This document shows positions 50,929-58,747 of a stretch of DNA of 62,158 nucleotides, one piece after another. Origin of the DNA: Microcella alkalica (GTDB lineage: Bacteria; Actinomycetota; Actinomycetes; Actinomycetales; Microbacteriaceae). Below the pieces are notes generated by a model. It did not search any database. It was given only the letters and a program-made list of their open reading frames with translations, and was not told the DNA's origin. Both the position numbers and the translations under genes were made by a program. The stretch spans positions 1 to 62,158 of the forward strand of contig NZ_JACGWX010000009.1 of assembly GCF_014137945.1 (NCBI RefSeq), written 5' to 3'. The number at the start of each line of letters is the position of its first letter. Positions within the stretch are counted from its first letter, which is position 1.

Positions 50929-52217
50929 CGCCCGATCCCCGAGAGGGCTCGACCGTGCGTGCGGCTCGCGACGGCGAGCCAGACGAGCAGCAGAAGCCCG
51001 CCCTCGATGAGGATGCGCGACTCGGCGAGGCTCTGCACGAGCAGGACGGTGGCGATGAGGGCAGGCAGCAGTCGCAGGGCGGGGGAGTCGACGATGTCGC
51101 CGAGCGGAGCATCCACCGCCCACGAGACGGCCCGGAGCAGCATCGTGACGACCAGCACCGAGAAGACCGCGACGCCCGCGAATCCGAGCTGCAGCCAGAC
51201 GTCGAGCAACGCGTTGTGGGCCTGCAGGTACTCGACCCCCTTGATCAGCACGAGCCCGTCGAACGGCTCGACCCACGGCGCCCAGTAGCTCACCCAGCCC
51301 CAGCCGAACCATGGCCGCTCGAGCGCGAGCTCGGTGACGGCCGCCCAGATGTCGACGCGGTTCGTGAGGTCTCCCGATCGGCCGAGCAGCTCGAGCAGGG
51401 CGTCGCGGAAGACGACAACGAGAGCGAGTGCGGTCACTCCGGCGGCGGCGCTGACGAGGAGCAGGCGGATGCGCGCCCTGGCCCCGAGGCGACGCGCGAC
51501 GACGAGCAGCACCAGCACGATCGCGACGACGGCCGCGGCGACGATCATGGTCGCCGACCCCGCGCAGACGAACGTCAGCGCGGCGGCGGCGAGCCAGCCG
51601 TAGCCCGCCGCCTGGCCGACCCGGTGGTCGACGAGCTGGATCGTGAAGACGATGATCGCCAGGAGCGCGGCGAAGCCCAGGAGGTTCGCGTTGCCGACGA
51701 TGCCCTGGATCCTCCCGCCGTCGAGCACCTCGAACAGCTCGTTGCGCGACCAGAAGAACGCGAGAGGGATCTCGCCCTCGTAGTCGGTCCACCACGGCAG
51801 GACCGGCTGGCGGATGACCGTCGCGACGGCGAGCTCGAAGACGAGCGAGAGCCCGATTATCCACCGCAGGGCGACGCCGAGCGCGCGCACCACCTGCTCG
51901 AGCGTGAGCGTGCGGGCCATGACGGCCCCGCCGAGCGCGGTCAGCACAAGCAGTCCGGAGCCGATCGCCGTCTCGAGCCGGTACGCCGACCACACGATGC
52001 TCAGCACCGCGAGGCCGACGAACAGCGCGAGCGCGATCGGCACGCCGCGCCACGACAGGCGGGCGCGAACGGCGAGGGCGATCCAGCAGACGGCGAGGAC
52101 GGCGATGATGGCGCCCCACCCGTACCAGGTGAGCGGGTACCGCACGGCGTCGCCGGCGAGGAGGACGAAGAGGGTCACGGCGGCGAGCGCGACGCGGCGC
52201 TCGCGGAGCCAGGACAT
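50925..52217 (-). CDS. O-antigen ligase/polymerase-like membrane protein, copy 2
   Basis: A 430-residue paralogue of the following gene. 'NRVDIWAAVTELALERPWFG' then 'WGWVSYW' and 'LQAHNALLDVWLQLGFAGVA' give the full WaaL/Wzy signature, including the conserved histidine in AHN, which reads LNAY in copy 1. 'GIVGNANLLGFAALLAII' matches the family's mid-protein GNxN block. Leaderless-type ATG at 52217. Two adjacent coupled members suggest one polymerase and one ligase. Confidence 0.88.
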   Translation of the reverse strand: MSWLRERRVALAAVTLFVLLAGDAVRYPLTWYGWGAIIAVLAVCWIALAVRARLSWRGVPIALALFVGLAVLSIVWSAYRLETAIGSGLLVLTALGGAVMARTLTLEQVVRALGVALRWIIGLSLVFELAVATVIRQPVLPWWTDYEGEIPLAFFWSRNELFEVLDGGRIQGIVGNANLLGFAALLAIIVFTIQLVDHRVGQAAGYGWLAAAALTFVCAGSATMIVAAAVVAIVLVLLVVARRLGARARIRLLLVSAAAGVTALALVVVFRDALLELLGRSGDLTNRVDIWAAVTELALERPWFGWGWVSYWAPWVEPFDGLVLIKGVEYLQAHNALLDVWLQLGFAGVAVFSVLVVTMLLRAVSWAVDAPLGDIVDSPALRLLPALIATVLLVQSLAESRILIEGGLLLLVWLAVASRTHGRALSGIGR

Positions 52218-52224
52218 GACGCTC

Positions 52225-52230
52225 AGCCTA
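52225..52230 (-). promoter_or_regulatory. -10 element of the O-antigen ligase pair
   Basis: TAGGCT on the minus strand, 7 nt before the ATG at 52217. Confidence 0.5.
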
Positions 52231-52273
52231 CCGGCGAGGTCACGGCGCCCCGGCCCGGCGCCGGCGGCGTCGA

Positions 52274-53455
52274 TCACACGAACGCGCCGACCCCCGTGAT
52301 CGCGCGGCCCACGATGAGGCTGTTCATCTCGCGCGTGCCCTCGTAGCTGTAGAGCGCCTCGGCGTCGGCGTGGAACCGCGCGACGTTGTAGTCGAGCACG
52401 ATGCCGTTGCCGCCGAGTGCCTCGCGGCACAGCGCGACGGTCTCGCGCATCGCGGTGGTGCAGAAGGCCTTCGCCATCGAGGCGTGCTCGTCGCGCTGCG
52501 TGCCGGCGTCCTGCATGCGCGAGACGCGCGTGCACATCGCGATCGAGGCGGTGATGTTCATGAGGCTGCGGCTCAGGAGGTCCTGCACGAGCTGGTGGTG
52601 CGCGATGGTCTTGCCGAACTGCACGCGCTCCTTCGTGTACGCGACGGCCGCCTCGTAGGCGCCGATCGCGGTGCCGATGGCCGCCCATGCCACGTCGGCG
52701 CGCGTGAGCCGCAGCACCGCCGCGGCGTCGCGGAACGAGTTCGCCTTCTCGAGCGTGAGCGCAGCATCCACCCGCACGTTCTCGAGCGTGATGTCGGCGT
52801 TCTGGACGATCCGCAGCGACTGCTTGCGCTCGATCTTCGTCGCCGTGAACCCCGGGGTCGCGTTCGGAACGATGAAGCCCTTGACCTGGCCGTCCTCGGT
52901 CGACTTCGCCCAGATGATCGTGATGTCGCTGAAGGTGGCGTTGCCGATCCAGCGCTTGGAGCCGTTGAGCACCCAGCCGTCGCCGTCGGGCGTCGCCGTC
53001 GTGCGCAGGCCCTGTGCGGCATCGCTGCCGGAGAGCGGCTCAGTGAGGCCGAAGGCGCCGATGATCTCGCCGCTCGCGAGCTTCGGCAGCCACTCGGCCT
53101 TCTGCTCGGCCGAGCCGTTGACGCCGATCGAGCCCATGGCCAGGCCGTTCTGCACGCCGACATAGGTGGCGATGCTCGCGTCGATCCGGGCGAGCTCGAG
53201 GGCCGTCCAGCCGCCGTACACGGCCGAGTACTCGCCCGTTCGGGTTTCATCCCACAGCTGCCCGAAGAGCGGGTGCTCGTGCAGGCCCGGCAGGATCTCG
53301 TGCGGGAACTCCGCCTTATCCCACGCGTCGTTCACGAGGGGGCGGATGCTCCGCTCGGCGTGCTGCCGGAGAGCCACCAGCGCCTCGCGCTCGTGGTCGG
53401 CGAGGTCGGCCTCGAAGCCGAGGAAGTCGCTGGCGAGAGTGGGGAAGTCAGTCAT
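52274..53455 (-). CDS. Acyl-CoA dehydrogenase (glutaryl-CoA dehydrogenase-like)
   Basis: A 393-residue flavoprotein. 'GAFGLTEPLSGSDAAQGLRT' (133-152) and 'WVLNGSKRWIGNATFSDITI' (160-179) bind FAD and substrate; 'QFGKTIAHHQLVQDLLS' and the C-terminal 'EALGGNGIVLDYNVARF' and 'YSYEGTREMNSLIVGRAITG' place the catalytic glutamate in YEGT. The last motif and overall length resemble glutaryl-CoA dehydrogenases. Leaderless-type ATG at 53455. The mycobacterial counterpart region has fadE25, but orthology is not established. Confidence 0.9.
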   Translation of the reverse strand: MTDFPTLASDFLGFEADLADHEREALVALRQHAERSIRPLVNDAWDKAEFPHEILPGLHEHPLFGQLWDETRTGEYSAVYGGWTALELARIDASIATYVGVQNGLAMGSIGVNGSAEQKAEWLPKLASGEIIGAFGLTEPLSGSDAAQGLRTTATPDGDGWVLNGSKRWIGNATFSDITIIWAKSTEDGQVKGFIVPNATPGFTATKIERKQSLRIVQNADITLENVRVDAALTLEKANSFRDAAAVLRLTRADVAWAAIGTAIGAYEAAVAYTKERVQFGKTIAHHQLVQDLLSRSLMNITASIAMCTRVSRMQDAGTQRDEHASMAKAFCTTAMRETVALCREALGGNGIVLDYNVARFHADAEALYSYEGTREMNSLIVGRAITGVGAFV

Positions 53456-53461
53456 GCCGTC

Positions 53462-53467
53462 AGGCTA
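53462..53467 (-). promoter_or_regulatory. -10 element of the acyl-CoA dehydrogenase gene
   Basis: TAGCCT on the minus strand, 6 nt (GACGGC) before the ATG at 53455. Confidence 0.5.
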
Positions 53468-53570
53468 TGGTCGAGACCACGCCGCGTCGATGTGGTTGGG
53501 TCGAAGAGTCAACGCCGTCGGCGGTTCCGTCGGACGCGTTGTCGCGACCCTGCAAGAGAGAGACGACGGG

Positions 53571-54701
53571 ATGCTCATCCGCATCACCAACACCCCGCGC
53601 CCCTACGCGTGGGGCTCGACGACGGCGATCGCCGATCTGCTCGGCACCGAGCCCTCCGGCGGCCCGGAGGCCGAGCTTTGGCTCGGCGCCCACCCCGGTT
53701 CGCCGGCGCGGATCGTCGAGGGCGCCGCCGAGGAGGGTCTCGCGCAGTGGGCCGCCTCGCACGCGCCTGGCGGCCGGATGCCGCTCCTGCTTAAGGTGCT
53801 CGCAGCATCCGCACCGCTCTCGCTGCAGGCCCACCCGACCCTCGAGCAGGCGCGTGAGGGATTCGCTCGCGAGAACCGGCTCGGAGTCGCGCTCGATGCC
53901 CCGGAGCGAAACTACAAAGATCCATTCCCGAAACCCGAGCTCCTGCTCGCCCTGAGCGACCCCTTCCGCGCACTGTGCGGGTTCCGCCCCGTCGAGGAGT
54001 CGCGCACCGACCTCGAGTCCCTCGCCGACTCGCGACTCGTTCCTCTGCTCACGCGTCTGGTCGACGACTCGTCGCTCGCGTCGGTCGTCGGGTGGTTGCT
54101 GGAGAGAGGCGACGGCGTCGACGAGGTCATCACGGCGCTCAGCGAGCACGCGTCCGGCGTCGCCGGAGATGAGCGCGGCGCATGGCTCGGTTCTGCGCGG
54201 ATGCTCGTCGATCACCACCCCGCAGACCCGGGAATCGCCATCTCGACCCTCCTGCACACGGTGCTCCTGCGACCCGGTGAGGCCCTGTACCTGCCGGCGG
54301 GCAATATCCACGCCTACCTGGAGGGCGTGGGCATCGAGCTCATGGCCGCGAGCGACAACGTGCTCCGCGGTGGGCTGACGGCCAAGCACATCGACGTTCC
54401 CGAGCTGCTTCGAGTGCTGGATGCTCGGCCGATGCCCGCGCCGTATCTCGAGCCCGAGCATCCGACGCCCGCGGTCGCCGTATTCCGCCCCGATGCCGTC
54501 GGCTTCGCCCTTCTCGACGTCGCGGTGACACCCGGAAATGAGCTTCTCGTCGAGACGGCTCCGCTGGCTGTCGCGCTATGCCTCGAGGGCGCGGTCGACC
54601 TCGACGGCGAGACGCTCGAGCGAGGTGAGGCCGCCGTCATCGTCACCGGCACGCCGCGGCTCTCGGGCAAAGGCAGAGTCGTCATCGCGACGATCGCCTG
54701 A
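53571..54701 (+). CDS. manA: Mannose-6-phosphate isomerase, class I
   Basis: A 376-residue zinc enzyme interconverting fructose-6-P and mannose-6-P, the entry to GDP-mannose (and possibly to Kdn through mannose-6-P for the neu operon). Zinc ligands are visible in 'SLQAHPTLEQ' (Gln86, His88), 'FPKPELLLAL' (Glu123) and 'LPAGNIHAYLEG' (His247); 'ASDNVLRGGLTAKHIDV' holds the catalytic arginine. ATG 53571 opens 'MLIRITNTPRPYAWGSTTAI', the normal family start; upstream frame is non-homologous. Confidence 0.94.
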   Translation: MLIRITNTPRPYAWGSTTAIADLLGTEPSGGPEAELWLGAHPGSPARIVEGAAEEGLAQWAASHAPGGRMPLLLKVLAASAPLSLQAHPTLEQAREGFARENRLGVALDAPERNYKDPFPKPELLLALSDPFRALCGFRPVEESRTDLESLADSRLVPLLTRLVDDSSLASVVGWLLERGDGVDEVITALSEHASGVAGDERGAWLGSARMLVDHHPADPGIAISTLLHTVLLRPGEALYLPAGNIHAYLEGVGIELMAASDNVLRGGLTAKHIDVPELLRVLDARPMPAPYLEPEHPTPAVAVFRPDAVGFALLDVAVTPGNELLVETAPLAVALCLEGAVDLDGETLERGEAAVIVTGTPRLSGKGRVVIATIA

Positions 54702-54825
54702 TCGGGTCGACGTCTTCGCGTCGCGAACTCAGAACGGCATCGGAACGGCATTAGACGCGACCACTCACACGGCGCTCGATTTGTGAGTTACCTTTTGCTC
54801 AGACGTCACCGGGGGGAACATCGTC

Positions 54826-57087
54826 ATGGGGAATCTGCACGCAACAACACGCTCCGCCGTCATCGCGGTGCTCACGCTTTCGCTCATCGCCGCGTCGGCA
54901 GGAACGGCGGCGCTCGCCGAGCCCGGATCGGGCGTCGGACCGACGTCGAGCGCGGAGTCGAGCGCGGAGCCGACTATCGAGGCCGAGCCGCCTTCGCCCA
55001 CGGAGTCCGCGTCTGCTACCGTCCCGCCGACTCCTCCGGCGGAGCCGGAACCCGCTAGGCAGGAAGCGCCCCCGACCTCACCGCCGGGCGAAGGTGGGTC
55101 GCCGGAGGACGCCGTGTCTACGCAAGTTGCTTCTGCCGAAGCCGTAGCCGTTTATCGCTTCTGGAGCGATACTTTCCAGTCGCACTTCTACACCCTCGAT
55201 GTTGCGGAGCGGGATTCCGTGATCGCGAATTATCCGAAGTCGGTGTGGCAGTACGAAGGGGCCAAGTTCGGCGCCTACCAATCGCAAGTGGCCGGAACGA
55301 TTCCGGTCTACCGGTTTTGGAGCCAGGTACACAACGCGCACTACTACACGGCGAGCGAAGACGAGAAGAACCACGTCATTGCGGCCTATCCCGTCGACGT
55401 ATGGCAATACGAGCGCGTGGCGTTCTACGCGTACGGCACACAGGATGCACTTGCTCAGACCCAGGTTATGGCTCAGTTTTGGAGCCCAACTTTCTGGAAT
55501 CACTTTTACAGCTCGGATCCAGCGGAGATCGACAAGGTCAAAGCGGTATATCCGGCGCATATCTGGACATTTGAAGGCGATGCGTTCCGGGTTCCTATTT
55601 CGTATGCACCGGCCGCACCGCTGCCCCCGAGCGGCCAGGTCGCGTCGGATCAAGCTGCAGCGGTCTACCGCTTCTGGAGCGATACTTTCCAGTCGCACTT
55701 CTACACCCTCGATGTTGCGGAGCGGGATTCCGTGATCGCGAATTATCCGAAGTCGGTGTGGCAGTACGAAGGGGCCAAGTTCGGCGCCTACCAATCGCAA
55801 GTGGCCGGAACGATTCCGGTCTACCGGTTTTGGAGCCAGGTACACAACGCGCACTACTACACGGCGAGCGAAGACGAGAAGAACCACGTCATTGCGGCCT
55901 ATCCCGTCGACGTATGGCAATACGAGCGCGTGGCGTTCTACGCGTACGGCACACAGGATGCACTTGCTCAGACCCAGGTTATGGCTCAGTTTTGGAGCCC
56001 AACTTTCTGGAATCACTTTTACAGCTCGGATCCAGCGGAGATCGACAAGGTCAAAGCGGTATATCCGGCGCATATCTGGACATTTGAAGGCGATGCGTTC
56101 CGGGTTCCTATTTCGTATGCACCGGCCGCACCGCTGCCCACCGGTGGCCTCTCGACAGTCTTGGCCGCCACCCTCGGTGGGCTGAGCGGCAAGTACTCCG
56201 TGAGCGTGCGAGATCTCGGTGGAACGCGGTCCACGGTCGACATCGGTGGAGAAACGATGCAGGAACCGGTCAGCGTCATCAAGGTGTTCGTGGCGTACGC
56301 CGTGCTCGATCGCGTCGATCTCGGGCGTTTGACCCTCGCCACCAGGACCCGATCTGGCGTGACGGTCCAGGATTGTCTCCGGGTCATCATCCAGGTATCC
56401 GACAACTACTGCCACTGGGATCTCGTAGCGCTGGTGGGGGAGCAGGCGCTGAACGATCAGTTCTGGGCGGAGGGCTACCGAGGAACGGTCTACGCCGGTC
56501 GCAGCGGTGGCGGCACGTACTACCCGGCGAAGCTCTCGACCACCGACGATCTCGCACTGCTGCTCAGCCGCCTCTATCGGGGAGAGCTGCTCAGCCCCGC
56601 TATGAGCGAGCATCTCATCGCGCTCCTCGAGACGCAGTACTGGCGGTCCAAGCTGCCCTCCGGTGTCGCTGCAGGCGTGCCGGTCGGAAACAAGACAGGC
56701 TCTGCCTGGACGGCGGATGGCTGGTTCCACTCCGACGCCGGGGTCGTGTCCTCGGTGGGCGGAACCTACGCGATCGCCGTGCTCGGGAGCCGGGGGGCCA
56801 CGGCAGCCGGCGTTCGAGCGATCGGCCGCGTGGTGTACGAGCACTACAACGGCCCGATTGCCACGGCTGCGTCGTACAGCAGCCTGAACGCCGTGACAGC
56901 GGCACCCACGACCTTCTACCGTCACGCCAGCACGAGTGCCCCTCTGGGAACGATTCCGGCTGGAGTGCGCCTTGAGGTCTACGCCAGCGCCCGGACCTGG
57001 TACCAGGTGGTTTACAACGGAAGGTACGTCTATGTGCGGATGTCGGCTCTCCTTGACGCGATCGCGTATCCACGCAGCGCACGCTGA
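54826..57087 (+). CDS. Secreted DUF5648-repeat protein with serine beta-lactamase/PBP-fold domain
   Basis: A 753-residue exported protein. Signal peptide 1-31 (ends 'SAGTAALA'), Pro/Glu/Ser-rich linker to about 100, then two copies of a 157-residue block (110-267 and 281-438), each made of three DUF5648-type units with 'YRFWS...HFYT...WQYEG...'. Residues 440-685 are a class A-like serine hydrolase: SxxK 'SVIK' (Ser483, Lys486), SDN (525-527) and KTG (623-625). The omega-loop glutamate of class A beta-lactamases is not apparent ('GRSGGGTYYPAKLSTTDD' there), so it may acylate but not hydrolyse beta-lactams well. The C-terminal 60 residues look SH3b-like. ATG 54826 follows GGGGGGA by 8 nt. Confidence 0.85.
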   Translation: MGNLHATTRSAVIAVLTLSLIAASAGTAALAEPGSGVGPTSSAESSAEPTIEAEPPSPTESASATVPPTPPAEPEPARQEAPPTSPPGEGGSPEDAVSTQVASAEAVAVYRFWSDTFQSHFYTLDVAERDSVIANYPKSVWQYEGAKFGAYQSQVAGTIPVYRFWSQVHNAHYYTASEDEKNHVIAAYPVDVWQYERVAFYAYGTQDALAQTQVMAQFWSPTFWNHFYSSDPAEIDKVKAVYPAHIWTFEGDAFRVPISYAPAAPLPPSGQVASDQAAAVYRFWSDTFQSHFYTLDVAERDSVIANYPKSVWQYEGAKFGAYQSQVAGTIPVYRFWSQVHNAHYYTASEDEKNHVIAAYPVDVWQYERVAFYAYGTQDALAQTQVMAQFWSPTFWNHFYSSDPAEIDKVKAVYPAHIWTFEGDAFRVPISYAPAAPLPTGGLSTVLAATLGGLSGKYSVSVRDLGGTRSTVDIGGETMQEPVSVIKVFVAYAVLDRVDLGRLTLATRTRSGVTVQDCLRVIIQVSDNYCHWDLVALVGEQALNDQFWAEGYRGTVYAGRSGGGTYYPAKLSTTDDLALLLSRLYRGELLSPAMSEHLIALLETQYWRSKLPSGVAAGVPVGNKTGSAWTADGWFHSDAGVVSSVGGTYAIAVLGSRGATAAGVRAIGRVVYEHYNGPIATAASYSSLNAVTAAPTTFYRHASTSAPLGTIPAGVRLEVYASARTWYQVVYNGRYVYVRMSALLDAIAYPRSAR
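55156..56139 (+). repeat. Perfect 471-bp direct repeat inside the DUF5648 gene
   Basis: 55156-55626 and 55669-56139 read as identical, base for base, with a period of 513 bp; the 42-bp spacer between differs from the sequence after the second copy. Its GC content is visibly lower than that of the flanking gene parts. Confidence 0.95.
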
Positions 57088-57107
57088 GCATCGACGCGGG
57101 AAGGCTC

Positions 57108-57113
57108 TAGCGT
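57108..57113 (+). promoter_or_regulatory. -10 element of galE
   Basis: TAGCGT, 7 nt (TGACCGC) before the ATG at 57121. Confidence 0.45.
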
Positions 57114-57120
57114 TGACCGC

Positions 57121-58086
57121 ATGACCTGGCTGGTGACCGGCGGCGCCGGATACATCGGCGCGCACGTGGTGCGCGCCCTCCTCGACGCGCGGCTCGAGGC
57201 CGTGGTGCTCGACGACCTCTCGAGCGGGCACGAGCGGTTCGTGCCCGGAGGGGTCCCATTCGTGCGGGCGAGCATCCTCGACGCCGTCGCGGTCGACCGC
57301 GCAGTAGTCGACCACGGCGTCACGGGCGTCATCCACGTCGCGGGCTTCAAATACGCGGGCGTGAGCGTGCAGCGCCCCCTGCACACCTACGAGCAGAACG
57401 TCACGGGCATGATCACCCTCCTCGAGGCGATGCAGCGCCGCGGCGTCGACCGCTGCGTGTTCTCGAGCTCGGCCGCCGTCTACGGCGCGGTCGACGTCGA
57501 CCTCGTCACGGAGGGCACGCCGAAGGCCCCCGCGAGCCCGTACGGCGAGTCGAAGCTCATCGGCGAGTGGCTGCTCGCCGACCAGGAGATCGCCGCGGGC
57601 CTGCGGCACACGAGCCTGCGCTACTTCAACGTCGTCGGCTCCGGCGACCCGGCCGTGTACGACACGAGCCCGCACAACCTGTTCCCGCTCGTGTTCGAGG
57701 CGCTCATCGAGGGCCGCGCCCCGCGCATCAACGGCATCGATTACCCGACGCCCGACGGCACGTGCGTGCGCGACTACATCCACGTCGCCGACCTCGCCCT
57801 CGCGCACGTCGCGGCGGCGCGGCGGCTCGACGCGGGGCAGCCGCTCGAGCGCGCGTACAACCTGGGCTCCGGCGAGGGCGTCTCCGTGCGCCAGATCATG
57901 GATGCGATGGCCGCCGAGACCGGCCTCGCCTTCGACCCCGAGATCGGGCCCCGCCGTCCCGGTGACCCGCCGCGCATCGTGGCGAGCGGGGACCTCGCCG
58001 CGCGCGACCTCGACTGGCGCATGCGGCACTCGCTTGCGGAGATGGTGCGGTCGGCGTGGGAGGCGCGCCGGGCATCCGTGCTCTGA
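57121..58086 (+). CDS. galE: UDP-glucose 4-epimerase
   Basis: A 321-residue SDR enzyme. 'WLVTGGAGYIGAHVVRAL' (3-20), 'VIHVAGFKYAGVSVQRPLHTY', 'VFSSSAAVYG' and the catalytic 'SPYGESK' (Tyr141, Lys145), 'LRYFNVVGSG' and 'CVRDYIHVADLALAH' are diagnostic of GalE. It interconverts UDP-Glc and UDP-Gal, supplying galactose to the surface glycans. Leaderless-type ATG. Confidence 0.93.
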   Translation: MTWLVTGGAGYIGAHVVRALLDARLEAVVLDDLSSGHERFVPGGVPFVRASILDAVAVDRAVVDHGVTGVIHVAGFKYAGVSVQRPLHTYEQNVTGMITLLEAMQRRGVDRCVFSSSAAVYGAVDVDLVTEGTPKAPASPYGESKLIGEWLLADQEIAAGLRHTSLRYFNVVGSGDPAVYDTSPHNLFPLVFEALIEGRAPRINGIDYPTPDGTCVRDYIHVADLALAHVAAARRLDAGQPLERAYNLGSGEGVSVRQIMDAMAAETGLAFDPEIGPRRPGDPPRIVASGDLAARDLDWRMRHSLAEMVRSAWEARRASVL

Positions 58087-58234
58087 CGCTCCCGGCCGGC
58101 GGCACGCCGTCGCTGCAACCGCTTACGCCCGAACGGGGTCTGGCATCGAGGTCGGTTTCGACTTCGGCTCCGTAACGGTTTCGGCGGCGCGTCGCAACCC
58201 TGAACCAGGGGTCGACCCTTTTACCATTCGCGAC

Positions 58235-58263
58235 TTGACGCGAGGGAATCACACGAGTGTAAT
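58235..58263 (+). promoter_or_regulatory. Promoter of the whiB gene
   Basis: -35 TTGACG (58235-58240), 17-bp spacer, -10 TGTAAT (58258-58263), giving a leader of about 50 nt with a GGAAGGAGAG ribosome-binding site. It is the most canonical sigma70-type promoter seen here. A CCC-GAAC-GGGG palindrome lies upstream at 58128-58138. Confidence 0.6.
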
Positions 58264-58320
58264 TAGGGGCATCCCGGCAGGGTGCAGGGGAGCAGCCACC
58301 CGGGGGAAGGAGAGTCACGA

Positions 58321-58635
58321 ATGAGCGAGTACCGCAACACGGTTCCGGAGAACTGGTTCGTCGACCCCGTCCGTCTCGGTGTCCCCGGCGTCCGCCGCGT
58401 CCGCGCGACCGACGACGACACGCTCGCCTGGCAGGCAGACGCGCTGTGCGCGCAGACCGACCCTGAGGCGTTCTTCCCCGAGAAGGGCGGATCGACGCGC
58501 GACGCGAAGAAGATCTGCACGACGTGCGAGGTGCGCGGCGAGTGCCTCGACTACGCGCTGCAGAACGACGAGCGCTTCGGCATCTGGGGCGGGCTCTCCG
58601 AGCGCGAGCGTCGCAAGCTCCGCCGCCGTGCCTGA
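58321..58635 (+). CDS. whiB2: WhiB-family iron-sulfur transcription regulator (WhiB2/WhiD/WhmD type)
   Basis: A 104-residue protein with four cluster cysteines, Cys43, Cys66, Cys69 and Cys75 (C-x22-C-x2-C-x5-C), the 'GIWGG' turn (87-91) and a basic tail 'KLRRRA' for DNA contact. 'ALCAQTDPEAFFPEKGGSTR' and the 'VRAT..LAWQADALC' approach match the WhiB2/WhiD branch, essential for septation in mycobacteria. ATG 58321 follows an excellent ribosome-binding site; a frame back to 58282 adds 13 unlikely residues. Its place beside manA/galE and the GT2-membrane gene matches other actinobacteria. Confidence 0.93.
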   Translation: MSEYRNTVPENWFVDPVRLGVPGVRRVRATDDDTLAWQADALCAQTDPEAFFPEKGGSTRDAKKICTTCEVRGECLDYALQNDERFGIWGGLSERERRKLRRRA

Positions 58636-58734
58636 GCCCGCTCATCCCTGAGCCCGGGTTCCGGGGGCCCTGCGTGTCCCGCTCGGCCATCGACGGCGCC
58701 GCGCGTGTCTGCGCCCGGCCGCTCCAGACCGCCG

Positions 58735-58740
58735 TAGGCT
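58735..58740 (+). promoter_or_regulatory. -10 element of the GT2-membrane gene
   Basis: TAGGCT, 7 nt (CGGGCCG) before the ATG at 58748; leaderless-type. Confidence 0.5.
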
Positions 58741-58747
58741 CGGGCCG

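Noticed and set aside
49654-52119. 821-codon frame joining both O-antigen-ligase-like genes
   Set aside because: Only the part after 50928 encodes the membrane protein; the rest is a shifted frame over copy 2, which is coded from 52217.
55078-58029. 983-codon open frame antisense to the DUF5648 gene and galE
   Set aside because: It crosses two well-supported genes, reproduces their repeat structure and resembles no protein family.
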